This document shows, one piece after another, positions 1-8,005 of a DNA stretch of 64,000 nucleotides. Where the stretch lies: assembly GCA_022825505.1 (NCBI GenBank), contig JAJDWR010000025.1, positions 180,799 through 244,798 of the forward strand, read 5' to 3'. Positions within the stretch are counted from its first letter, which is position 1; each line of letters opens with the position of its first letter. The DNA comes from Gammaproteobacteria bacterium. Lineage in GTDB: Bacteria; Pseudomonadota; Gammaproteobacteria; Steroidobacterales; Rariloculaceae. The translations under genes were made by a program, and so were the position numbers. The notes under the pieces were generated by a model. It did no database searches. It had not been told where the DNA came from and worked only from the letters and a program-made list of their open reading frames with translations.

Positions 1-1
1 T

Positions 2-2305
2 GGTGCGATGCTTGAGGAGGTCGTTGTCACGGCACGGCGATACGAGGAGAGCATCACGGATGCGCCGGTGGCGGTAAACGTCATGGACGGCGATTATCTT
101 CGGGAACAGAACACCAATAACGTGTTCGAAATTCTCGAACTGACGCCTGGTGCAACCTGGGGTTCTTTCGCGGCGGCGCAGCCTTCGTTTACCGTTCGCG
201 GTATCACCGGCGGCAATCTGGGTAACGCTTCGCTCGAGTCGGCCTTCCAGTTGGTCGTCGACGGCATTCCGCAGACCAAGGCGTTCATGATGTCGCCGCC
301 CGTCTACGATCTGCAGCGCGTGGAAGTCATGCGCGGTCCGCAGGGAACGACGTTCGGCCGAAATGCCACGCTGGGCATCATGCACTTCATTACCGCACAG
401 CCGTCACAGGAATTCGATGCGCAAGTGAATGTGCAGGCGGGTACCCGGAATCTGTTCGGCGTGGATGGGTACATTACCGGCGGACTGACCGATACGATAG
501 CCGTGCGCGTCGCCTTCAACAGAAAAGAGTCTGACGGCGACATGGAGCACGAGGTTACGGGCGACGCCATCGACGGTTGGGAAAATACCGCGGTGCGTGC
601 GTCCCTGACGTTCGAGCCCAGTGACAACTTCAGTGCCTACCTGAAGGCTGAGTACAGCATGGACGACAATCTGCCGAACGCCAGACGTTCAGCATCCTGC
701 AGGACGCCCTGGCTGCGGAGTCCACCCTATATCAACGCGTATACGGCGCCCTGCGATCCCTGGAAGATGACGCAGAGTGACCCCCCTCCGGGCGGTTTCT
801 TCATGCGGCGGGACATGGCTTTTCTTACTGCGGAATTGACATGGCTGCGAGGAGACGACATCACGGTCACATCGCTGACGGGACTGCAGGACGGTCGTCA
901 TCATACGATCATGGACGTTTTCGGCACTCCCGAAGTTCTGCAGGATCAGGAGGTGAGAAACGACGGACAAGTCTTTTCCACGGAGCTTCGAGTAGACAAC
1001 ACGGCAAGCGGCGATGCATTGCGCTGGCTCGGAGGCCTTTACCTGCAGACCGATACCGAGGACCGGCTTGAGTGGAACAAGGGATTCCCGGCGCGCGGCA
1101 ACGGCGGAGGGCGAATCCGCCCGCAGCCGCCGAGCGACTGGATCACGACATCGACGGGCGAAACGACATCCGGCGGCCTGTTCGGCGAACTGACATACGA
1201 TCTGTCCGAGCGCGTGAGTCTGACCGTCGGCGGCCGATATTCTTCCGACAGTCGCGACTACCTGTTCTCCAACGTATGCTCGGGCCGGGCCGGCGCCTGC
1301 CTTGGCTTCGGACAAGTCAGTCCCACCTTCGGGGGCGACGTGCAATACCACTGCGCGTCCAATGTCGCCAACGGCCTTTGCGGAACGCGCGATGCCCCAA
1401 TGGGCATCGTCATTCCGGAGCTCGTCAGCAACAGCTGGAGTAACTTCTCGGGCAAGTTCTCTCTGACGTACGCCGTAAACGATAACAACAACATCTACGC
1501 TCTCTACTCCGAGGGGTTCAAGGCCGGCGGCTTTCAGCACGATGCGCGCAACCTTGAGGCCCTGCTCGGCTATCCTGTCGACAGCGAAATAGCCGAGAAC
1601 TTCGAACTCGGCTGGAAGGGATCCTACGATCGGGCGCGATTTGCGGTCACCGCATTTCTGATGGAGCAAAAAAATGCGCAGCGCAGCGCTCTGATTCCCG
1701 TGGGCTCGACCTTCACCACATCCGTCGTGAACTTCGGCGGCGTCGAGATGACGGGACTCGAGTTCGAGGGGACTTTCCTCATCGGCGAAAACTTCCTGCT
1801 GGGCGGCAACTTCGCCAACTACGATGGCGTTTTGGGCCCGGGTTCATTTACGAACGCGAGCTTCGACCTGACTACGGGTCAGGCCGTGGGCACGGATGTC
1901 AGCGGAGCCGAAACCGGACTCGACAATACCTACGTATTGTTCGGCGAGTACGACATCAATCTGTCGGGAGGCTCGGTCATCACGCTACGCGCCGATATTC
2001 AGCATCGCAGCGCAATTCCCGGACCGCCAAACCGAGCGGGTCTGCTCACGCTCGACGGCGACCGCGAGGCGTTTTCTCGTCCGGAGGTCACCAATGTCGG
2101 CGCGAATCTGATCTGGACCTCCGCCGGCGAGAACACGGTGGTCACCCTCTGGGGCAAGAACCTCGGCGACGAGTGGGATTGGAAGAACATCGGTCCTCCG
2201 ATCGGTTTCCACTACGCGATTCCGGGTGGAATGGGTCCCGGAGAAGCCGGCCGCGGTTTCTCGGGCAGGAAACAGGTCGGGCTGGACGCTCGCTTCAACT
2301 TCTAG
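2..2305 (+). CDS. TonB-dependent outer-membrane receptor, 5' end cut by the window
   Basis: Outer-membrane beta-barrel receptor for energised uptake of an unknown ligand. The reading frame is open to the left edge, and the first visible residues (GAMLEEVVVTARRYEES) match residues about 30-50 of the complete paralogue at 10773. The signal peptide is therefore outside the window, and the ATG at 8 is not the true start. The plug domain carries a TonB-box-like LEEVVVTA and the plug signature RVEVMRGPQGTTFGRNA; the barrel ends in the typical aromatic C-terminus (DARFNF). About 766 residues are visible. The SusC/RagA-specific N-terminal carboxypeptidase-like domain is not seen. Substrate unknown. 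The family assignment is secure. Confidence 0.95.
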   Translation, partial: GAMLEEVVVTARRYEESITDAPVAVNVMDGDYLREQNTNNVFEILELTPGATWGSFAAAQPSFTVRGITGGNLGNASLESAFQLVVDGIPQTKAFMMSPPVYDLQRVEVMRGPQGTTFGRNATLGIMHFITAQPSQEFDAQVNVQAGTRNLFGVDGYITGGLTDTIAVRVAFNRKESDGDMEHEVTGDAIDGWENTAVRASLTFEPSDNFSAYLKAEYSMDDNLPNARRSASCRTPWLRSPPYINAYTAPCDPWKMTQSDPPPGGFFMRRDMAFLTAELTWLRGDDITVTSLTGLQDGRHHTIMDVFGTPEVLQDQEVRNDGQVFSTELRVDNTASGDALRWLGGLYLQTDTEDRLEWNKGFPARGNGGGRIRPQPPSDWITTSTGETTSGGLFGELTYDLSERVSLTVGGRYSSDSRDYLFSNVCSGRAGACLGFGQVSPTFGGDVQYHCASNVANGLCGTRDAPMGIVIPELVSNSWSNFSGKFSLTYAVNDNNNIYALYSEGFKAGGFQHDARNLEALLGYPVDSEIAENFELGWKGSYDRARFAVTAFLMEQKNAQRSALIPVGSTFTTSVVNFGGVEMTGLEFEGTFLIGENFLLGGNFANYDGVLGPGSFTNASFDLTTGQAVGTDVSGAETGLDNTYVLFGEYDINLSGGSVITLRADIQHRSAIPGPPNRAGLLTLDGDREAFSRPEVTNVGANLIWTSAGENTVVTLWGKNLGDEWDWKNIGPPIGFHYAIPGGMGPGEAGRGFSGRKQVGLDARFNF

Positions 2306-2322
2306 GATTTCGTACCAGGAGG

Positions 2323-2354
2323 CACGCGGCGGCCTGGGCGACAGTCGCCGCGTG
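2323..2354 (+). terminator. Possible hairpin terminator after the first TonB receptor
   Basis: Nine-base perfect arms (CACGCGGCG and its complement at 2346-2354) enclose a 14-base loop, starting 18 bases after the stop of the receptor and lying between convergent genes. No T-run follows, so Rho-independent termination is not certain. Confidence 0.35.
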
Positions 2355-2404
2355 AATTGCCTCAGGTACTATAGACCGGCGCTCACCTGGCTGTGATGCG
2401 CGGG

Positions 2405-3478
2405 CTACAGCAATCTGCGCTGCTCGAATGGCCGCCGGAACAGATCGGTCCTTAGCGCGGGCAGCTTCGATCTCTCCAGGCCGTGCCGGCGGCGAGCGAG
2501 CTTGAAGCGCCGGGCGACCAGGTCAGCGTAAGGTCCGCGGCCGCGCATGCGGGTGCCCCATTTGGCACGGTAGGCCTTGCCGCCGTGCATGTCCCTGAGC
2601 CGGTTCATCACGTGCTCGGCCTTTAGCGGATAGTGCTCTTCGAGCCATTCTACAAACAGGCCCTTCACCTCGAACGGCAGCCTCAGCATGATGTAGTTCA
2701 CGGACATGGCGCCGGCGTCCGCCGCTCGGGCCACGACGGCTTCGATCTCGTGGTCGTTGATGAAGGGGATCACCGGCGCCAGCATCACGCCGACAGGTAT
2801 GCCGGCGGTGGCCAGTTCGTGCACCATTCGCAGCCTGGCCCGAGGAGAGGCCGTGCGCGGTTCGAGCCTGGCCTTGAGCGCATCGTCGAGCGTCGTGACG
2901 CTGACGGCGACGCTCACCAGACCGGGGTCGGCCAGTTCCCGGAGCAGGTCGAGGTCGCGCAGGATCAGCTTGCCCTTGGTGGTGATGCTTACGGGGTGGC
3001 GGAATTCCATCAGTGTTTCCAGAATCCGGCGCATCACCCGGAAGTGCTTCTCCCCTGGCTGGTAGGGGTCAGTGTTGGTGCCGATGGCGATTGTCCCGCA
3101 CTGGTACGCAGGCGCCTCAAGAGCCTCGCGAAGCCTTGCCACCGGCTCGGTCTTGACGAAGATTTTGGTCTCGAAGTCGAGGCCGGGCGACAGGTCCAGG
3201 TAGGCGTGGGTGGGGCGGGCGTAGCAGTAGATGCAGCCGTGCTCGCAACCCTTGTAGGGGTTGATGGATCGATCGAAGGGAATATCGGGAGACCGGTTGG
3301 TGGCGATGATGTTCCTGGTCAGATCCCGAAAGAATTCCGTGCGCGGGTCGGACGACGGGAACGATTCGTCGTCCGGCTCTTCCCAGCCGTCATCGACGGG
3401 GGCGCGGGTTGTCTTTTCGAACCTTCCCGCTGGATTTGACAGCGATCCGCGTCCCTTTATGAGGCGTTTATCACCCAC
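2405..3478 (-). CDS. PA0069-family radical SAM protein
   Basis: Radical SAM enzyme of the SplB-like PA0069 family, whose reaction is unknown. The 4Fe-4S-binding motif CEHGCIYCYARP lies near residue 80, preceded by the family-typical stretch around RSINPYKG. A TIM-barrel part follows with ITTKGKLILRD, SVTTLD and VMLAPVIPFIND. The 357-residue length is normal for the family. The annotated start is a GTG without a clear ribosome-binding site; the N-terminal 50 residues are acidic and low in conservation, so a slightly later start is possible. It is convergent with the receptor at its 3' side and stands alone as a transcription unit. Confidence 0.9.
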   Translation of the reverse strand: MGDKRLIKGRGSLSNPAGRFEKTTRAPVDDGWEEPDDESFPSSDPRTEFFRDLTRNIIATNRSPDIPFDRSINPYKGCEHGCIYCYARPTHAYLDLSPGLDFETKIFVKTEPVARLREALEAPAYQCGTIAIGTNTDPYQPGEKHFRVMRRILETLMEFRHPVSITTKGKLILRDLDLLRELADPGLVSVAVSVTTLDDALKARLEPRTASPRARLRMVHELATAGIPVGVMLAPVIPFINDHEIEAVVARAADAGAMSVNYIMLRLPFEVKGLFVEWLEEHYPLKAEHVMNRLRDMHGGKAYRAKWGTRMRGRGPYADLVARRFKLARRRHGLERSKLPALRTDLFRRPFEQRRLL

Positions 3479-3690
3479 TGCGACACACGATTTGTACCCG
3501 GGACAAGCGGTTGGCTGCGCTGGCGGCTGAATTGAGTATGGCGTATCGGCCGTGATGTACGGTCGCCCGGGTTTCCGAGTGCCTGTTACCTCTATTGTTC
3601 AAATGGATGGCTACAGATAACTGTCTTTATAACCAGTATTGTAACATTCAAATGAGGTCTGCCAGGTAGTCGTTGGCGAGAATTTCGGGT

Positions 3691-4929
3691 TCAGTCCAGT
3701 AAGTGACTGAGCAGCCCATCGGCAAGCTTCGGCTCAAACCACGTGGACTTGGGCGGCATCAACCTGTCGGCGTCGGCAACCGCCATGAGCTGTTCCATGC
3801 TTGTAGGGAAGAGTGAAAATCCGGCCGCGGCGCGGCCGTCGCAGACGCGGCGTTCCAGTTCCTCCGGTCCCCGAATGCCGCCGATGAAGTCCACGCGAGG
3901 ATCGGTTCTCGGGTCGCCCACGTTCAGCAGCGGTTCGAGAATTCCGTTGTGCAACAGGCTGACATCCAGTGACGCCACCGGGTCTTCGTCGGGCAGCGAT
4001 GCCGCGGGTACTTCGAGTCGGTACCAACTCCCGTCCACGAACAGGCCGAACGTAGCCGGTTTCTCGGGCGTGACCGGTTCGGATGTGGATTCGACGTCAA
4101 GGACGTCTTCCAATCGGGTAAGGAATTCGGTCGCGTTCAGGCCGTTCAGGTCGGTGACGATGCGGTTGTAGCCCAGTATGCGCAATTCATCATGAGGGAA
4201 GGCGACAGAAAGGATGTAGTCCGAATTCTTCGTCCCCGAGGAGTCGGAACCGCGAAGCTCCGCAGCCGCCCTCGCGCCCGCCGCGGAGCGATGGTGTCCG
4301 TCGGCGATGTAGATGGCGTCCATGGTATCGAACGCGGTTGAAACCGCGTTGACCTGTTCCGGTTTCGCAATTCGCCATACGGTGTGGCTTACATCGTGTT
4401 GGCCCGCGACTTCAAACAGTGCCGGCCGGGCCGTGACCTTGTCGATCAGGGTCCGCAGGTCGTCCCTTGCGCGATAGGCACTGAGCACCGGGCCGGTCTG
4501 CGCGTTCAGCGCCAGCATGTTGCGTACGCGGTCCGTTTCCTTGTCGGGCCGCGTCAACTCGTGCTTTCTGAACCGGTTCGCCAGGTACGCATCAACCGAG
4601 ACGGTCAGCGCCACGCCCGTCTGCCGGTGATCGCCCATTTGCATTCGGTAGACGTAGTATCCGGGCGCGTCGTCCCGGATAACCAGACCCAGCGCCTTGA
4701 GCCGGCCAAGGTTCTCGGCGGCTCTTGCGTGAACGGCGTCGCCGTAGGGGTCCGTACCGGGGGGTAACCCGATCTCCGGGCGTGAAACGTGCAGAAAACT
4801 GTTGGGCTGGCCGTTTACGAGTTCACGCGCCTCTTCCGTGCTGACGACATCATAGGGCGGCGCCACCACGGCCTTGGCGTGGTCGGCGTCGGGCCGCAAC
4901 GCTGCAAAGGGTTTGACGAAATTCGGCAT
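3691..4929 (-). CDS. DUF1015 family protein
   Basis: Cytosolic protein of the DUF1015 family; biochemical role not established. The ATG at 4929 is chosen because the family consensus begins there (MPNFVKPFAALRPD); the frame is open further upstream without support. Family landmarks are APPYDVVSTEEAR near residue 30, KHELTRPDKETDR, and the histidine-rich IADGHHRSAAG in the second half, which resembles a metal- or nucleotide-binding site. Length of about 412 residues is normal. It is divergent from the MaoC gene across a 163-base gap. Confidence 0.9.
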   Translation of the reverse strand: MPNFVKPFAALRPDADHAKAVVAPPYDVVSTEEARELVNGQPNSFLHVSRPEIGLPPGTDPYGDAVHARAAENLGRLKALGLVIRDDAPGYYVYRMQMGDHRQTGVALTVSVDAYLANRFRKHELTRPDKETDRVRNMLALNAQTGPVLSAYRARDDLRTLIDKVTARPALFEVAGQHDVSHTVWRIAKPEQVNAVSTAFDTMDAIYIADGHHRSAAGARAAAELRGSDSSGTKNSDYILSVAFPHDELRILGYNRIVTDLNGLNATEFLTRLEDVLDVESTSEPVTPEKPATFGLFVDGSWYRLEVPAASLPDEDPVASLDVSLLHNGILEPLLNVGDPRTDPRVDFIGGIRGPEELERRVCDGRAAAGFSLFPTSMEQLMAVADADRLMPPKSTWFEPKLADGLLSHLLD

Positions 4930-5092
4930 GCGCGAATGATAAGGGACACAGGCGTGGCGGTGAATGCCTGAAATGCAATACGTGCCCGAAAATGGACTCT
5001 CGCATAAGCGCGTGCGGTTCGTTATGCTCACGTGCCCGCGCCGCCATGACGTGGACAGCGGTCAGAGGGGCTGCCGTGCAGTGGAGATCTGA

Positions 5093-5548
5093 ATGCCGAA
5101 AACGATGACGAGGGAACGTCTGTTCGAATTGGTCGGGCAGGATCTGGGCACGTCGGCCTGGTTCCAGGTGGGACAGGACCGTATTGATCAGTTCGCCGAG
5201 GTCACCGAAGACCGCCAGTTCATTCACGTGGACCCGGTCAGGGCCGCGGAGTCTCCATTCGGCGGAACCATCGCCCACGGGATGTTGACCCTGTCGATGA
5301 TCGTCTACCTGTGCTCCGATTTCGTCCCCGCGGTGGAGGGCGTTCGCATGGTGGTCAACTATGGCTTCGACCGGGTTCGGTTCGCCGCCCCTGTCAAGTC
5401 GGGCAGGCGCATCCGCGCCGTGGTCAGGCTGCTGGATGCCAAGGAGCGGAAGAGCCAGATCCTGGTCAAGGTCAAGGTCACCATCGAGGTGGAAGGCGAA
5501 GCCAAGCCCGCGCTGGTGGCGGAATGGCTGACGATGCACTTTTCCTGA
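5093..5548 (+). CDS. MaoC-like dehydratase (hotdog fold)
   Basis: Probable (R)-specific enoyl-CoA hydratase-type enzyme of 151 residues. The catalytic hydratase-2 motif is visible around residues 40-65: FAEVTEDRQFIHVDPVRA followed by SPFGGTIAHGMLTLSM, giving the Asp/His pair of the family. It would hydrate trans-2-enoyl-CoA thioesters in fatty-acid or polyhydroxyalkanoate metabolism, but the acyl chain preference cannot be read. A GGAGA ribosome-binding site lies before the ATG. The gene is single and convergent with the glycosyltransferase that follows. Confidence 0.9.
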   Translation: MPKTMTRERLFELVGQDLGTSAWFQVGQDRIDQFAEVTEDRQFIHVDPVRAAESPFGGTIAHGMLTLSMIVYLCSDFVPAVEGVRMVVNYGFDRVRFAAPVKSGRRIRAVVRLLDAKERKSQILVKVKVTIEVEGEAKPALVAEWLTMHFS

Positions 5549-5658
5549 CGGATCGGCGACCGGCGGCAAGAACTGCGGCTCGTCTGTCGAACATGGCGAG
5601 GCGCTGGCCGCAGGTAGCCGCCGGATGGCGTGACTGCTGTCGTGCGCGTTGCAAGGCC

Positions 5659-6699
5659 CTAATCCGGCGGTGCCGATACCCGGGACCACAGCGATTCCGA
5701 CAACTCGTCCACGTCCTGCCACCGGCCCTGGTGGATCCAGTCCGCCACCGCTGCAAGCACATCCGGATAATTGGCGGGCGGTGGGTTGGGCCGGTCAGCC
5801 CAATCCGAGATGGCCCCGGCCGTAAGGCGGCGAACCACGGTTCCCAGGCCCAATCGTTCGAGCGCCAGCGCATTTGACTCCTGTTCCGTCTGCTGGGTGA
5901 GCGGTTTGGTGAGGATCTTCTTGCCCACGTGCAGCGCCTCGCTGATGAAGGTGAAGCCGGTGTTCGCGATGACCCCTTGGGAACCGATCAGGTCCGCCAC
6001 GAATGCCTTCCGGTTCAACGGCCTGAGTTCCACGTTGCCTTCCTCTCGCGGCGCGCCGACCCGGCAATAGAATCGAAACCGATGGCCACGCACGGCGTTC
6101 AGGGTCCTCACTACCTCCGCGACGGATTCGAACGGCATGTAGACGAGGATGTGCTCGCCGTCGTTCGCGGGTCGCCTGAAATCATCAAGGCTCACGGTAG
6201 GCGGCAGGATGGGCCGGCCGAAATGATGCCAGTGCAGGCCCAACGGGATTGACGCCGGGGCAAAGCACTTCATCACCATGCGATTGAACAGGTTCAGGCC
6301 CGCCACCGGCACGCCCGGATGTGAGAACGCATAGAGATGACCGATGCCGATGCAGGGAATATCGCGCAGCCAGCCGATCCGCGCGGTGACGGGCTCGTAG
6401 TCGGTCACGATCAGGTCCAGCCCGGCGGTATCGAAGGCGTAGATGTCCCGCTCCATTTCGCCGAAGCGCAATTGAAGCATCGTCGCCAGATGGCTGATTC
6501 GGCCGCGCCGGGTGACGAAGGTGAGCCCGCGCCGGACCGTGTACGGCTCGAAGACCGGGTCCAGCCATTCGGGATCCAAAGGCGGGCCGCTGAACAGGAT
6601 TTGGACGTCGTGGCCCCGCGCCTTGAGCGCGGCCACCATGGGCCGGGCCCTGGTGAGATGTCCGCGGCCGGTGGTCTGGACGCCGTAGAGTATCCGCAT
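5659..6699 (-). CDS. MJ1255/VC2487-type glycosyltransferase, coupled to the SQD1-like gene
   Basis: GT-B fold glycosyltransferase of 346 residues, related to UDP-glycosyltransferases of the MGD/MurG superfamily. The N-terminus MRILYGVQTTGRGHLTRA is the glycine-rich acceptor-side motif, and NTGFTFISEALHVGKKILTKP near residue 265 is the donor-binding C-terminal motif. The ATG at 6699 is preferred over an upstream start at 6822, because it overlaps the stop of the preceding epimerase gene by one base (TGATG), a sign of translational coupling. Given this partner, it probably transfers the sugar made by the SQD1-like enzyme, perhaps sulfoquinovose to a lipid; that acceptor is inference. Confidence 0.85.
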   Translation of the reverse strand: MRILYGVQTTGRGHLTRARPMVAALKARGHDVQILFSGPPLDPEWLDPVFEPYTVRRGLTFVTRRGRISHLATMLQLRFGEMERDIYAFDTAGLDLIVTDYEPVTARIGWLRDIPCIGIGHLYAFSHPGVPVAGLNLFNRMVMKCFAPASIPLGLHWHHFGRPILPPTVSLDDFRRPANDGEHILVYMPFESVAEVVRTLNAVRGHRFRFYCRVGAPREEGNVELRPLNRKAFVADLIGSQGVIANTGFTFISEALHVGKKILTKPLTQQTEQESNALALERLGLGTVVRRLTAGAISDWADRPNPPPANYPDVLAAVADWIHQGRWQDVDELSESLWSRVSAPPD

Positions 6700-7946
6700 C
6701 AGCCGCTGGCGGCCCGGCGATCCTCGCTGTGCTCGACGCCTTGCGGTGTGCGGCTGCCCTCCCGGTCGAGGCTTTGCTCCCTCGTCCACGTGGAAGAGGG
6801 GTATATCTTGCTTCGGTCGCACCGGTTCTTGTGACGTTCGGCGATCTCGACGATCTCAGCCAGCAGGCCGTCGTCCAGGGTGGTGGGGTTCAACCCGAGT
6901 TCCAGAAACTTCCGGTTGCGGATTCTCAACGTGTTCTCGGCCTGCTCCTTTCTCGGATTGGAGTAGAAGCGAATGTCCGCCCCGGTCAGAGTGGCCACCT
7001 TGTGAGCCAGTTCCAGCAGCGTGTGGGTCTCGGTGGCCTGGTTGAATATCTCAACGCGTTCCCCGATGGCGGGCGGGTTTTCGACGGCCAGCTGGATGCA
7101 CCGGGCGGTGTCGCGAATGTGAATGAATGCCCGCGTCTGGCCGCCCGTGCCGTAGATGGTCAGCGGATGGCCGACGGCGGCCTGCATCAGGAAGCGGTTG
7201 AGCACGGTACCGTAGTCGCCGTCGTAGTCGAAGCGGTTGACCAGGTCGTCATCCAGGATCGTTTCCGGGGTCTGCGTGCCCCAGACGATGCCCTGGTGCA
7301 GGTCGGTAACGCGAACGTTGTCGTTGCGGTTGTAGAAATAGAACAGCAACGCGTCGAGCGTCTTGGTGGTGTGATAAACGCTTCCCGGATGCGCGGGATA
7401 GAGGATTTCAAACTCTTCCTGCCTGTTCGGCCCGACGTCCACCTTGACGTTGAGGTAACCCTCGGGCACGGCGATCCCCGCCGTTCCGTAGCCGTAGACG
7501 CCCATGGTTCCCAGGTGCACCAGGTGGATGTCCAGCCCCGATTCCACGATCGCGCAGAGTACGTTGTGCGTACCCGGCACGTTGTTTTCCACGGTGTAGC
7601 GTTTCTTTTCCGCCGACTTCATGGAATAGGGCGCTGCCCGCTGTTCCGCGAAGTGCACGATGGCGCGCGGCCGCCTTTCTTCGATCAGGTCGAGCAGGGC
7701 CTGGAAATCGGTGGCGATGTTGATGGGATGGAAGTCGATCGGTCGCCCCGTTACCCGCTTCCATGCGGCGACGCGCTCGCCGATGGCCCGAATGGGCGTC
7801 AGCGATTCGCAGCCCAGTTCTTCGTCGATTCGCCGCCGGGACAGATTGTCGACGATGCTCACCCGGTAGCCGGCAGCCGACAACCGCAGGCTCGTCGGCC
7901 AGCCGCAGAATCCATCTCCTCCCAGGACCAGGACGTTGTCAGACAC
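6699..7946 (-). CDS. sqdB: UDP-sulfoquinovose synthase-like NAD-dependent epimerase/dehydratase
   Basis: Extended short-chain dehydrogenase of 415 residues resembling plant SQD1 and bacterial SqdB, which make UDP-sulfoquinovose from UDP-glucose and sulfite. SQD1-like marks, recalled from the family, include GGDGFCGWP (nucleotide site) near residue 9, IVDNLSRR, ESLTPI, HFAEQRAAPYSM, LGTMGVYG, the catalytic Tyr/Lys in SVYHTTKTLD, TDLHQGIVWG, AAVGHPLTIYGTGGQTRAFI and NPRKEQAEN. Translation starts at GTG with an AAGGAG ribosome-binding site. The gene is divergent from the tandem WaaA gene (59-base gap) and coupled to a glycosyltransferase. The C-terminal tail of about 30 residues is unconserved. 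A related sulfonated or other nucleotide sugar as product cannot be excluded. Confidence 0.82.
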   Translation of the reverse strand: MSDNVLVLGGDGFCGWPTSLRLSAAGYRVSIVDNLSRRRIDEELGCESLTPIRAIGERVAAWKRVTGRPIDFHPINIATDFQALLDLIEERRPRAIVHFAEQRAAPYSMKSAEKKRYTVENNVPGTHNVLCAIVESGLDIHLVHLGTMGVYGYGTAGIAVPEGYLNVKVDVGPNRQEEFEILYPAHPGSVYHTTKTLDALLFYFYNRNDNVRVTDLHQGIVWGTQTPETILDDDLVNRFDYDGDYGTVLNRFLMQAAVGHPLTIYGTGGQTRAFIHIRDTARCIQLAVENPPAIGERVEIFNQATETHTLLELAHKVATLTGADIRFYSNPRKEQAENTLRIRNRKFLELGLNPTTLDDGLLAEIVEIAERHKNRCDRSKIYPSSTWTREQSLDREGSRTPQGVEHSEDRRAASG

Positions 7947-8005
7947 CGGGGCGTACTCCTTGTTTCGCGCGATAGTCCAGCATATCCGCTAAAAGTGCCA
8001 TTAAA

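Noticed and set aside
8..10. ATG at 8 as a real start of the first receptor
   Set aside because: The frame is open to the edge and the protein would lack a signal peptide; the paralogue shows about 30 residues before this point.
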